This document shows, piece by piece, positions 24,407-33,094 of a stretch of 64,000 nucleotides of DNA. The stretch is taken from positions 186,001-250,000 of the forward strand of contig NZ_CP047243.1 in the NCBI RefSeq assembly GCF_009856605.1, in the 5' to 3' direction. The position numbers and the translations under genes are program-made. Below the pieces are notes generated by a model. The model saw only the letters and a list, made by a program, of their open reading frames with translations. It made no database searches and was not told the origin of the DNA. Position 1 is the first letter of the stretch; every line of letters starts with the position of its first letter. This DNA comes from Trichormus variabilis 0441 (lineage in GTDB: Bacteria > Cyanobacteriota > Cyanobacteriia > Cyanobacteriales > Nostocaceae).

Positions 24407-24826
24407 ATGAATCCTCTGCCAAATTACCGTCCCAAACAACTAAAATTAGGCCCTTTAGAGGCAGAGATTTTAAACATTATTTACTCTCTGGGTGCTACCA
24501 CTGTTAAAGATATACATGAGCGTATTACTGCTGATCCAGACCGGGAGTTAACTTATTCCTCAGTGGCCACAGTACTGCATCGCCTCACTAAGAAAGGGTG
24601 GCTAGAATGTGTAAAACAGCAACGTCAATATATCTGGCGACCTTTGATTTCTTATTCAGAAGCCCAGTCTTTAGAAGCTTATGAACAGTTGCAGAGATTT
24701 CTCGCATTGGGGAAGCCGGAGATTGTAGCTGCTTTTGCTGACAGTCTGGATGAAGCTAGTGTGGCACAGTTTGAGGCGATCGCCCAAAAAATCCAAGCAG
24801 TTCGTGAACTCAGGGAGAAAAAATAA
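24407..24826 (+). CDS. petR: BlaI/MecI-family repressor (PetR type)
   Basis: The 139-residue protein has the N-terminal winged helix of BlaI/CopY repressors: LGPLEAEILNIIYSLGATTVKDIHE, then LTYSSVATVLHRLTKKGWL (recognition helix) and a wing ending in YIWRPLIS. A C-terminal helical dimerisation part follows, with AFADSLDEASVAQFEAIAQKIQ. The stop overlaps the start of an M56 protease gene (TAATG), the arrangement of BlaI/BlaR1 and of the cyanobacterial PetR/PetP pair, which switches plastocyanin and cytochrome c6 according to copper. Orthology to PetR is an inference from family, size and partner. It is surrounded by operator copies and is the best candidate for binding them. Confidence 0.8.
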   Translation: MNPLPNYRPKQLKLGPLEAEILNIIYSLGATTVKDIHERITADPDRELTYSSVATVLHRLTKKGWLECVKQQRQYIWRPLISYSEAQSLEAYEQLQRFLALGKPEIVAAFADSLDEASVAQFEAIAQKIQAVRELREKK

Positions 24827-25671
24827 TGCACCTGCTAATGGTAGTAATGGCGTTAATCCTAGCTTGGTACTTGAGAAGTCAGTGGTTATCCCCTATAGGA
24901 AACTGGACGGAACGTTTTCCCCGCGCCTTGTTGCTATTTCTCCTACCGCCATTACTTCTGTTAACTACAACATTTGCAGTGTTTTGCATGGGGCCTCATG
25001 GACATATTATGGTTTGGGGGTGGGAAGGTTGGGTTAGCTACGGACTGGCTATCAGTTTCTTAGGATTTGCAGGTGTCTTATGGCTAAAGTTGGTATGGGA
25101 GGGAAACCGGATGCTAAAACAAATTCGCACCTATCCCATAATTTATGTCTACGGTACACCAGCACGGTTACTAAATGCGCCTGTTGTTTATTGTGCTTTG
25201 GTTGGTTTTTGGAAACCTGAGTTAATTATCAGTCAGGGATTATTAGATACATTAGATGTCCCCCATGTCAAAGCTGTACTAGCCCATGAAGATGGACATC
25301 GCCACTACCGTGATACCTATTGGTTTTTCTTTTTCGGGTGGCTACGTCAATTAACCTCGTGGCTACCTCACACCGAATCTTTATGGCAAGAGTTGTTACT
25401 TTTAAGAGAAATACGCGCTGACTATTGGGCAAGTCAGACAGTTGATAGTCTGTTATTGGCAGAAGCTTTACTTTTGGTTGTCAATACGCCAATTTTATTA
25501 GAGTCAAATTTTTGTGCAGCTTTTGCCCAGCATATCTCAACCAATCATGTCACACAGAGAATAGATGCGCTTTTGCAGCAACCAAATTCTATGGGAACAC
25601 CAAAACCTTGGTCTTGGGTGTGGTTAATTTTGGTGCTTGTGCCATTACTGGTGATTCCGTTTCATAATTAG
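24826..25671 (+). CDS. petP: M56-family membrane metalloprotease (PetP/BlaR1-like)
   Basis: The 281-residue protein has membrane helices at about residues 1-18, 32-52, 70-90 and near the C-terminus. A cytoplasmic-type peptidase domain lies between them: VVYCALVGFWKPELIIS, the zinc motif HEDGH (H154, E155, H158) and a downstream E195-x3-D199 in LREIRADYWASQ. It lacks the extracellular penicillin-binding domain of BlaR1, as do PetP proteins. The expected role is to destroy the repressor encoded just upstream when a metal signal (copper in the known system) arrives. Translation is coupled to petR by a one-base overlap. Confidence 0.8.
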   Translation: MHLLMVVMALILAWYLRSQWLSPIGNWTERFPRALLLFLLPPLLLLTTTFAVFCMGPHGHIMVWGWEGWVSYGLAISFLGFAGVLWLKLVWEGNRMLKQIRTYPIIYVYGTPARLLNAPVVYCALVGFWKPELIISQGLLDTLDVPHVKAVLAHEDGHRHYRDTYWFFFFGWLRQLTSWLPHTESLWQELLLLREIRADYWASQTVDSLLLAEALLLVVNTPILLESNFCAAFAQHISTNHVTQRIDALLQQPNSMGTPKPWSWVWLILVLVPLLVIPFHN

Positions 25672-25720
25672 AGAAATTAGGTCAGTATTTGAGTTCTTTT
25701 TAAGAGTAATTTAGACCATT

Positions 25721-26911
25721 TCAAGCACTAACTCTATATTTATTTGTAATCAAAAATACACTTAACAAACTTACTACTGTACTAATGATAAATATAAAAG
25801 TGTAGCCCATTGTACTTGCCAACATTCCACTCACAACTGTCGCAGCAATTCCACCTAAAAACATCACAGAAACCTGAATTGTGTAATCAGTAGCGGCTGT
25901 ATTTTTTTCGCATTTATCCATCATGGCACTGAGTAAAGCAGTATATGCCATACTTTGGGTTGCATTAACTAAAATACAAACTGTATAAATTACAAGTAAA
26001 CTACTCACACCAATGGCGGGAATAATATATAGAAGTGTGCTTAGGGCTGCTATTAAGCCAAATATAATTAGAGATTTTGTCCTCCCTAACTTGACAATTA
26101 ATAATCCTGCAATCAAGGCACTAACAATACGGGCGCTATAGCTAACTATTCCTAAAACCCAACCAATATCTGGTAAAGACAAACCCCTATCTACCAAAAG
26201 TGGGCGAATCATCAGACTAGTTACACTATCACCCATCATATATAGCAGGACAATAAAAAGCCAAGGTAATGCTTTTGGACGTGATAAAAAGCTAGCAAAT
26301 GGTTGAAAGTATGACCTAAAAAAGGTTGAATTTTCTAGTTGATGCTGACTTTTTTCTCTATAAATTAATATGGGAACTAAGTTTACCAGCATAAATATCG
26401 ACATAGTAATTAAACTATATCGCCAGCCAATTTTATCTAGGAGAATGAGCATTACCCCACCACCAAGAATTGCGCCGAAAATATTCCCTCCAGATTGAAT
26501 TGCATTCCCTAATCCACGTTCTTGAGGTTCGAGTAAATTGACTGCCAACGCATCAGTAGCAATATCTTGACTTGCTGAAAATAAAGATGCTAGAAACATA
26601 CAAGTTAGTAATGCGTTTAAATTATCTTGAATGTCCAGAAAAGCCGTTACTAACATGGTTGAAATCAACAATAACTGAAAGCAAATAATCCAACCGCGAT
26701 AATGCCCTAGTTTGCCTAAACGGTAGCGGTCAATGAATGGAGACCAAAGAAATTTTAATCCTGATGGTAGAATTAATAAACCTAGAAATCCAATCAAATC
26801 CAGCGACATTTTTTGTTGTCGCATGAAAACGGGTAATGCTTGAATAAAGAATGTCGTCGGGATAAACTGACAGATATAAAGTGTGGCGAGTAAAATCAGT
26901 TTAGGAAACAT
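25721..26911 (-). CDS. MFS transporter next to a TonB receptor (siderophore/metal transport)
   Basis: The 396-residue protein has about twelve membrane spans with MFS patterns: LPSGLKFLWSPFIDRYRLGKLGHYRGWI after helix 2, SASQDIATDALAVNLLEPQERGLGN, and a second half from SFLSRPKALPWLF. It resembles AmpG/RhtX-like permeases that carry siderophores or muropeptides. It lies 66 bases after the TonB receptor on the same strand, so the two probably form an operon. In Anabaena an MFS protein (SchE, siderophore export) adjoins the TonB receptor IacT (iron and copper transport); the arrangement here is similar, but I cannot tell export from import. Confidence 0.75.
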   Translation of the reverse strand: MFPKLILLATLYICQFIPTTFFIQALPVFMRQQKMSLDLIGFLGLLILPSGLKFLWSPFIDRYRLGKLGHYRGWIICFQLLLISTMLVTAFLDIQDNLNALLTCMFLASLFSASQDIATDALAVNLLEPQERGLGNAIQSGGNIFGAILGGGVMLILLDKIGWRYSLITMSIFMLVNLVPILIYREKSQHQLENSTFFRSYFQPFASFLSRPKALPWLFIVLLYMMGDSVTSLMIRPLLVDRGLSLPDIGWVLGIVSYSARIVSALIAGLLIVKLGRTKSLIIFGLIAALSTLLYIIPAIGVSSLLVIYTVCILVNATQSMAYTALLSAMMDKCEKNTAATDYTIQVSVMFLGGIAATVVSGMLASTMGYTFIFIISTVVSLLSVFLITNKYRVSA

Positions 26912-26977
26912 ATTAGCACTTAGAAAAGGGCAAAATGGCGACAGAAATAATGTTTACTGTCGCCTCCAAAATCAAGA

Positions 26978-29563
26978 TTAAAAACTCGCACTTACTCGCA
27001 CACCATAAGTTACCGGGTCGCCAAATCCCGCAGTTACATTAGGTGGTGGGAATAGGAAACCAGAGGTAATATAACGAGTATCAAACAAGTTATTTGCATA
27101 TAGATAAATGCCATATTTTTCGCCCTCATAACCAATCCGGGCATTTACTAGTGCATAGGGGTCTTGCTTCACTTGGTTAGCATCATCAAAGTAAGTTATT
27201 CCATAACCGCGCAATTCTGCACGGGCAAAAATACCACCGGGACTACGATATTGAACGGCTAAATTGTAGGTTAATTCCGGTGCGAAAGGAACGCGGTTAT
27301 TGCTAAAGTCTCCATTTGTGAAAGGATTTCTATAGTTTTTAAATTTGCTGTCCACGTAGCCAATACCAGCAATTAAATCTAGTCCTTGTAAAGGCTTGGC
27401 TTTGAGTTCAAATTCTAAACCTGTGACTTTGACATTTGCATTGGTAACGTTTCTAAAAAAGCCAAAATCATCGGTCAGCAGCACTTGGTAGTTATCAACA
27501 TCGCTTTGAAAAATAGATAGATTTGCACTCAGTCGGTCATCTAACCAAGAAGATTTTAAGCCTACTTCGTAAGTCCAGGTGGTTTCTTCTTGAAATCGGC
27601 GTGTATCTTCTGTATCTGCACGGTAGTTAAATCCACTTGGTCTGTAGCCTTTAGCTATTGTGGCGTAAGCCATTAAATTGGGATTGAAGCGATACTGTAA
27701 GCCAAAGCGGGGGATAAATGCGTCACTATTAAGGGTAGCATTGCGTACTTCTGCGGTGGGTGGATTGACTGTACCATCAGGATTGACAAAAACACGGCGA
27801 CGGTCGAGTTCAGCGTCAGCAGTTTCATAGCGCCAACCTGCAAACAAAGTTAGTGGTGCAATTGGTTTGTAGTCAATTTGTCCAAATATGGCGTAGGTTT
27901 GACGATTTTGTTCTGCGGAAACGCGATCGCTTCCTGGGGCTGGTACGCCAAAGGCTACTGCACCAGCATCAGTATATTTAAAGGTGTCATCTAGAACATT
28001 AAAATTCCGTGACTCGTAATATCCACCAAGCAACCACCGCAAACGGTCGGCACTTTCAGGGGATTGGAGGCGAAATTCCTGTGACCACAGGGTCGAATTG
28101 ATACCAATAATTTGCTGTAGCAAATCACCGGGGAAATTGTCACCCACCAAGGTATTTTGATTGCTAAATCGCCTGCTGGTAATAGACGTAGCCCGAAATC
28201 CATTGCCGTTGTAGCTAATTTTTAGCGCCTGGGTATTAGTGCTGAGGCGATTGAAACCATCAACTTCTTGGGAAACTTGAAAAGGGTTTTGTGCGTTTTG
28301 TCGAGAAAAGGTAGGATTGCCATTATCGTTGTCACTGGCATAGGCGTTAAACGATATATTCCACTCTGGTGTGGGTGTCCAGAGAATTTGAGCGCGTCCT
28401 GTGAGTTGCGATCGCTCTCCGATTGGCTTATTCAGAAAGATATTGTCAAATACGCCATCTCGTGCGTTGTATGCGCCTGCTAGTCGAAATGCCAGTTTAT
28501 CGGGAATAATGGCATCACTGAGGGATAATTGCAATTCCCGGCTGTTATAGCTACCGTAAAGGGCGCTAATTTGCATCTCTGGCTGATTGCTTGGCGGGCG
28601 AGAAATTACATTCACCACCCCAGCCGGACTACTTCTACCATAGAGGGTACTTTGGGGGCCTCGCAAAACTTCTACCCGTGCTAAATCAATCAAACCAACA
28701 TCTAAAAAGCCGCCATAATCGAAGGGAACATCATCAATGTAAAAGCCAACGGTGTCTTGATTGGCTAAAAAGTTAAAGTTATTTAACCCCCGCACACTGT
28801 AGTAACCAAAATCAGCACTCCCCGCAGTGGTGGGGAGAAAACTAAAGTTGGGTGTGTTGTTGGCGATATCTTGGAAAGAACGAATTTGAGCGTCTTCGAT
28901 TTCTTGTTGAGGAATTACCGTCAAGCTAAGGGGGACATCTTGCGCGTCTTCGGGGCGTTTTTGGGCGGTTACTATCAATTCAATATCTGGGGAAGTAGGA
29001 GTAACGGCGATCGTTAAATTATTGGATTGATTCACCACCTGGATTGTTGGTAGATTTCCTGGGGATGCGATCGTTACACGCACCGTGTTGTTAGATTCCT
29101 CCTGTGTTACCGTCACATAAGAAATACCATCAACTGGTGTGTCTTCCCGAAATTCCCGTCCTTCTGGTAAAGCTAGTATTGCATTGGGGATATCTGCAAT
29201 AAATATATTGCCTTCTTGAAGAGTTTCTGGTGCAGATATTTCTCCATCTGGAGTTTCCAGAATTAGCTCGAAAGTATCGTCTGTGCGATTGATTCGCACA
29301 CCAGTAATCTTGATTTGTGGAGGGGTTGGTGCTGACTGTGCTAGCCAATCTCTAACACTCGTTTGTGGACGCTCAATATCACTCAGTCGAGGAATATTTG
29401 TAATTAATCCAATATCCTTTGTGTTTATCGGCTTCTCTTGTGCATTTGCTTTCTGAGTTATCAGCAAGCAAATCGTACTTGCTATACCTAGATAGATATA
29501 CTGATTTAGTTTCAAGGCTGCCCCACACTCCACAAAAACCACACCGCGAGACTGAGAACGCAA
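26978..29563 (-). CDS. TonB-dependent outer-membrane receptor with AMIN domain
   Basis: The 861-residue receptor has a signal peptide (YLGIASTICLLITQKANAQ), an AMIN domain at about residues 80-170 (a cyanobacterial feature), a TonB box-like IELIVTAQKRPED, a plug with FYIDDVPFDYGGFLDVGLIDLARVEVLRGPQSTLYG, and a 22-strand barrel ending VTYGVRVSASF with terminal F. It imports a metal chelate across the outer membrane. The listed start is TTG at 29563; another in-frame TTG at 29515 directly before the signal peptide is possible. Operator copy H lies about 55 bases upstream. With the MFS gene it resembles the IacT/SchE pair of Anabaena. Confidence 0.92.
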   Translation of the reverse strand: MRSQSRGVVFVECGAALKLNQYIYLGIASTICLLITQKANAQEKPINTKDIGLITNIPRLSDIERPQTSVRDWLAQSAPTPPQIKITGVRINRTDDTFELILETPDGEISAPETLQEGNIFIADIPNAILALPEGREFREDTPVDGISYVTVTQEESNNTVRVTIASPGNLPTIQVVNQSNNLTIAVTPTSPDIELIVTAQKRPEDAQDVPLSLTVIPQQEIEDAQIRSFQDIANNTPNFSFLPTTAGSADFGYYSVRGLNNFNFLANQDTVGFYIDDVPFDYGGFLDVGLIDLARVEVLRGPQSTLYGRSSPAGVVNVISRPPSNQPEMQISALYGSYNSRELQLSLSDAIIPDKLAFRLAGAYNARDGVFDNIFLNKPIGERSQLTGRAQILWTPTPEWNISFNAYASDNDNGNPTFSRQNAQNPFQVSQEVDGFNRLSTNTQALKISYNGNGFRATSITSRRFSNQNTLVGDNFPGDLLQQIIGINSTLWSQEFRLQSPESADRLRWLLGGYYESRNFNVLDDTFKYTDAGAVAFGVPAPGSDRVSAEQNRQTYAIFGQIDYKPIAPLTLFAGWRYETADAELDRRRVFVNPDGTVNPPTAEVRNATLNSDAFIPRFGLQYRFNPNLMAYATIAKGYRPSGFNYRADTEDTRRFQEETTWTYEVGLKSSWLDDRLSANLSIFQSDVDNYQVLLTDDFGFFRNVTNANVKVTGLEFELKAKPLQGLDLIAGIGYVDSKFKNYRNPFTNGDFSNNRVPFAPELTYNLAVQYRSPGGIFARAELRGYGITYFDDANQVKQDPYALVNARIGYEGEKYGIYLYANNLFDTRYITSGFLFPPPNVTAGFGDPVTYGVRVSASF

Positions 29564-29901
29564 CTCTTAAGTGTTACATCCAGACTTCCAGTGATATTGT
29601 TTACTTCATGTTGTAGGCTTGTCAAAAGACAATCTGTCAAAGAATATCAATATTTTTATCTGGGACTATAAACACCTTAGTTTCTGCATATATGGAGATT
29701 AGAGCAATTTCTGATAAAGATGAAAGCTGTTGCTGTAAATTTTTTAGTAATCAATACCTTTACCAATTTACAACGCTGGAACGGTAGAGAAACATTGTGA
29801 GTGAAATTTTTTCATTAGGACAGCCTCCTGCTTTAACACCCATCACCAAAATTGCGTGAGAACCTGAACTTTTTCGCTCTTTTGTGACACTCATACGCTC
29901 A
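29564..29901. other. Promoter region of the TonB receptor and flank of a mobile element
   Basis: The gap contains operator copy H near its left end. From about 29650 to 29901 I see no gene or repeat; the inverted-repeat element begins at 29902. Confidence 0.5.
29619..29641 (-). promoter_or_regulatory. Operator copy H, upstream of the TonB receptor
   Basis: The minus strand reads TTTGACA-GAT-TGTCTTTTGACAA, a perfect match to the 22-bp consensus, pointing at the receptor gene about 55 bases away. The embedded TTGACA may be the -35; no clear -10 was seen at the usual distance. Confidence 0.72.
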
Positions 29902-30388
29902 TGTCCATTAAGGAATTATTTGTCAGTTTTAAATAATTAATGTCCAGACGTTCGATTTTTCTAGCCCTATGCAATTAGGCTAATACTTTAGCCTTGTATA
30001 TTTCAGTTTTAAAGAATTAGTGTCACTTTTACTGATAAATATACTTGTGGTTATCGATTTTCACGAGTGGTGCTAGATGATGAAAGGACACAATAACATT
30101 GAGGTAGGCAGATAATAAGCGACGATGCTCCACCCCACTTAATAGAGCGATCGCTCCCCTGAATAACAGTAAAAGTCAGTAGTCTGTTGAGACGAACATA
30201 ACAAAAGGCATTTAATTGTTTAAATTTTGAGGAGTCGGTTTTTAAAGAAAAGGCATTTAATTATTTAAAAGCCTTCAAAGAATATAAGAGCGGTGAAAAG
30301 CGTAACTTCCTTGATGTATAAGCTTTTTAGCCTCTGACACTGCCTGACATTAATTTTTTAAAATTGACAAATAATTCTTTAATGGACA
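29902..30388. mobile_element. Non-autonomous inverted-repeat element, copy 1 (487 bp)
   Basis: The element starts TGTCCATTAA and ends with the complement of the same. The terminal inverted repeats (29902-29944 and 30346-30388) match at 40 of 43 positions. A partial extra copy of the repeat (CAGTTTTAAAGAATTAGTGTC, split here as CAGTTTTAAA and GAATTAGTGTC) lies inside the left end near 30005-30025. No protein is encoded. The TGT..ACA ends and repeated inner sites recall the transposase-binding ends of Tn7-like elements. I see no target-site duplication. A second copy lies at 54785-55312. Confidence 0.72.
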
Positions 30389-30683
30389 GTAGTTCAACAA
30401 ATCTTCTACAGAGGCAGATAACAATTCTTCAGTAGACATCCCTAACTTTTGCGCTCGCTGACTGCAATTTTTGTAGTTGCGAGTCCAGCAAGTTTTTCTC
30501 CAAATCATCATCAGCAATGGGATCAGGATCATTGAGCGAATCATCTAGGTATAGCCCAATAAAATTAGTCAGCATCGCTGTTGCTGTCGTATCCTGGGAC
30601 TGACAACGAGCGATGAACTGCGACCACATCTGTTGGTCACAGTTGAAAAATGCCAGTTTCTTCCCTTTACCTGTATTGCTCAC
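30350..30683 (-). pseudogene. Frameshifted antitoxin-like gene
   Basis: Reading from 30683 gives MSNTGKGKKLAFFNCDQQ and continues to DSQLQKLQSASAKVRDVY before a stop at 30429. In the +1 frame the same stretch continues QRAQKLGMSTEELLSASVEDLL to 30350, which is the common C-terminal pattern of small cyanobacterial antitoxin-like proteins. A net one-base shift near 30445-30462 therefore splits one gene in two. The 3' end overlaps the inverted-repeat element, so the last codons come from the element. A TCTAGGT box lies just upstream (30692-30698). No toxin gene is visible beside it. Whether this is a decayed gene or a sequencing error cannot be decided here. Confidence 0.55.
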
Positions 30684-30773
30684 GTGTTTCGTCTAGGTAA
30701 AGTAAAGGCTTACTGTTCAAACCTTTTGCAGCATTTACCTTGATGATCACCTTGACAATCTCATGTGTGCAGG

Positions 30774-31448
30774 TCAACCTCTAGAAGAATCTACCCTCAC
30801 CCAAACATTGTCATTTTCGTAAAACTCCCCACACTGCTCTAATCCAAACCCACCAAGCAGCAATCCCAACCACACCTCCACCATCGGCATTTTCAACTTG
30901 CGTTGTAGCTTCGGTAGGGCAATCTCACCTTTTACTTCTGTAAGATAATGAGCGATCGCTCCTCGCCACTTATCCACGTCCTCATCACCCGCCAGCCGAT
31001 GAATATCCTCTACTGTCTGTATTTCCAGCATCGCCAATACATTCTCCTTCTCCACAGGTGCAGCTACTGAATCAGCACTCCCGGCAGGATGAGTAAACTG
31101 ATGTGGCCCATGCGGTCTAAAAGTCTGCGGTGGGGGTTCTTCGATTAAGTCGTCCAAGTCAAGCTGCATAGTTGTTCTCACTAAACCAGCAAAGATATCT
31201 GTACTAATTACCGGGCCATCAGTATCAGTCTGAGCGCGGACATCTTCTAATAGCAACTGGGCGCGGATTTTAAGAATATCTGCAATTTGCGAGAAAGCGG
31301 TGGCGGCGGTTGCTAGTTGTGCCTCTACTGATAAAGTTTCTAACTCCGTATCTAAACACTCCCACACCGCCGCAAGTGAAGATGTCGGCGGGGCTTCGGA
31401 TATCTCATCAAAAATATCCCAAATGGTCAGCTGACGATAAATGGTCAT
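30774..31448 (-). CDS. Unknown protein in an integrase operon
   Basis: I do not recognise this 224-residue, acidic, soluble protein. It begins MTIYRQLTIWDIFDEISEA, has a helical first half, a Pro/His-rich linker (PPPQTFRPHGPHQFTHPAG) and a C-terminal helical part with LPKLQRKLKMPMVEVWLGLLLGGF that looks like a small winged-helix or helix-turn-helix region. The N-terminal form resembles short proteins found beside tyrosine recombinases on cyanobacterial plasmids and islands. It overlaps the preceding Cys-rich gene by four bases, and that gene follows the recombinase by three bases, so all three are one transcription unit. Confidence 0.7.
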   Translation of the reverse strand: MTIYRQLTIWDIFDEISEAPPTSSLAAVWECLDTELETLSVEAQLATAATAFSQIADILKIRAQLLLEDVRAQTDTDGPVISTDIFAGLVRTTMQLDLDDLIEEPPPQTFRPHGPHQFTHPAGSADSVAAPVEKENVLAMLEIQTVEDIHRLAGDEDVDKWRGAIAHYLTEVKGEIALPKLQRKLKMPMVEVWLGLLLGGFGLEQCGEFYENDNVWVRVDSSRG

Positions 31449-31912
31449 GGTTCAGGATGCAAGGGGCAGGGTCGGACTGGACAATGTGTCGGTGCAATCT
31501 CGAACATCTCCTTATATTGGTACAGCGTAACACTATACTCCGCCGCAAACGCCTGTAACACCTTATCGGTGTAAGCACGAATCTTACCAGCCGTCAGTCC
31601 AAAACAGTGAATCGGCTCCAGGCGGCAGACAGGCTTTTGACCCAGCCATAACTCTGCACCTAAAGCGTGCAAGGGTTTATCCCCCGGTTCTTTATATAAA
31701 TACAGTACGGCAAAATATGTTTCTGGTGGCTCAACAGCGATCGCTTCAATCTCAAGAGAATCATCTTTACTTCGATTCCGGTAGAAGGAACGACGATTGT
31801 GGCAAACCTTCGGATTCCAGCAGCCATCACCCTCTGGCCCATGCAGCACCTTAGCTTTAGATGTTGGCAACTTGGCGCATAGTTGGCATTTGGGATCTAG
31901 CGGCTTGGGCAT
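31445..31912 (-). CDS. Unknown cysteine-rich protein in an integrase operon
   Basis: The 155-residue protein has an N-terminal zinc-finger-like cysteine group (CQLCAKLPTSKAKVLHGPEGDGCWNPKVCHNRRSFYRNR, residues about 9-47) and a C-terminal one (HCPVRPCPLHPEP). The middle has FAVLYLYKEPGDKPLHALGAELW. The finger pattern suggests DNA or RNA contact, perhaps as an accessory to recombination, which is only an inference. It sits three bases after the recombinase gene and overlaps the next gene. I know no named family for it. Confidence 0.7.
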   Translation of the reverse strand: MPKPLDPKCQLCAKLPTSKAKVLHGPEGDGCWNPKVCHNRRSFYRNRSKDDSLEIEAIAVEPPETYFAVLYLYKEPGDKPLHALGAELWLGQKPVCRLEPIHCFGLTAGKIRAYTDKVLQAFAAEYSVTLYQYKEMFEIAPTHCPVRPCPLHPEP

Positions 31913-31915
31913 GGG

Positions 31916-32947
31916 TTACTCCCTTTCTTCACCTATTGCTCTGTAATAAGCAGCGATCGCTGCTTCTTGTTCACTCCGCAAAGTATAGCGCCTGAACGCC
32001 TTCTCGCTTTGATGCCCGGTCAATTTCCGTGCATGGCTGGGGTCTACACCCAACAGTAACAACTCCGTGGCGTAGGTATGCCGAAATTGGTGGGGGTGCA
32101 AATCTTCAATGCCAGCCAGTTCACCGATTTTTTCCACCGCAAAGTATATCCCGTGGTAACTCAAGCGATCGCCCTTGTATGAAGCGTGATGTGAAATCAT
32201 CAACGGGGTGAGGCTATTTAGTTCTTCCCCCTGTTCGCGGCGCGATCGCAAATATGCCTCTAACACGTCACGGCTTTCTTTCCGTAATGGTACTAAGCGC
32301 GGTTCATTGGTTTTGGTATCTGGCAAGAACAGCAGCTTGCCATCAAATGAACCAACATTTAACTGTACAATTTCCCCTGCGCGGAGTCCGTGGCTGAGTA
32401 TGTGAACAAGCGCTGTATCGCGCCCTTTTGTCTCTCCCAACAATTCTAAAGCTGACCAAACGCGCTCCATCTGCTCGTCAGTTAGGCTTTGGGCTGGTGG
32501 CAATGGTACTTTCTCTAGCTTTATCCCCAGTGTAGGATTAGTAACAATTATTTCAGGATATGTGTAGCACATCCAATTGAAAAAGCTTTTAAGTGCGGCA
32601 ACCCCTGCATTGATACTAGCTTTTGACAGGGGTTTGCCTGCATCAGTTTTTACTTCATCCCGCAGATATTCCTTGTACAACCCCAGGTGACGTGGGCTTA
32701 GTTCGTGATAGTGCAGTTGCGTCCATGCCAAGAATCGCTTTAGTTCACGTTCGTACAATTTTCGGCTGTTAGGTGCAAGGTTGGTGCTGCGGAGAAACTC
32801 CAGCACCTTTATCCAGCGTATGTCTGTGGGTAAAGATGTTTTTCTTCCCCTGCTTCTAGATTGCTCTTGTAGGGTTGATGGCGCTTGATCCTGAATGTGG
32901 ATCAACTTGATTGGCGGTAGGTTGTCAAGCTGAGGATTGTTTACCAT
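31916..32947 (-). CDS. Tyrosine recombinase/integrase
   Basis: The 343-residue protein has a SAM-like N-terminal core-binding domain (about residues 45-135) and a C-terminal catalytic domain with all six expected residues: R189 in HGLRAGE, K212 in the beta-hairpin TKTNEPR, H286 and R289 in HQFR, H312 in LTGH and Y321 in RRYTL. It should be an active XerC/XerD-like recombinase. The two unknown genes behind it form one operon. No attachment-site repeat could be paired with confidence, and no phage structural gene is present, so it probably belongs to an island or plasmid remnant. Confidence 0.92.
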   Translation of the reverse strand: MVNNPQLDNLPPIKLIHIQDQAPSTLQEQSRSRGRKTSLPTDIRWIKVLEFLRSTNLAPNSRKLYERELKRFLAWTQLHYHELSPRHLGLYKEYLRDEVKTDAGKPLSKASINAGVAALKSFFNWMCYTYPEIIVTNPTLGIKLEKVPLPPAQSLTDEQMERVWSALELLGETKGRDTALVHILSHGLRAGEIVQLNVGSFDGKLLFLPDTKTNEPRLVPLRKESRDVLEAYLRSRREQGEELNSLTPLMISHHASYKGDRLSYHGIYFAVEKIGELAGIEDLHPHQFRHTYATELLLLGVDPSHARKLTGHQSEKAFRRYTLRSEQEAAIAAYYRAIGEERE

Positions 32948-33094
32948 AGCAGCGATCGCCTAAAAGCACTGTGGAACTAACACCCAAGCATTGTAAGTGA
33001 TTGAAGGTAAAATCTGTTTACCTCATCGCCAAAATGCTTATAAATTTTAGCGCTAACTTGAACTGTTAGAAATGTTTACAAGGTTTGGGTAAGT

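Noticed and set aside
29902..30388. Interpretation as a CRISPR-associated transposon end
   Set aside because: The ends resemble Tn7-like ends, but no tns, cas, repeat-spacer or tRNA target is visible, so I call only a non-autonomous inverted-repeat element.
30544..30698. Plasmid replication origin from the TCTAGGT boxes
   Set aside because: No replication or partition gene is near either group of boxes, so a regulatory array is more likely than an origin.
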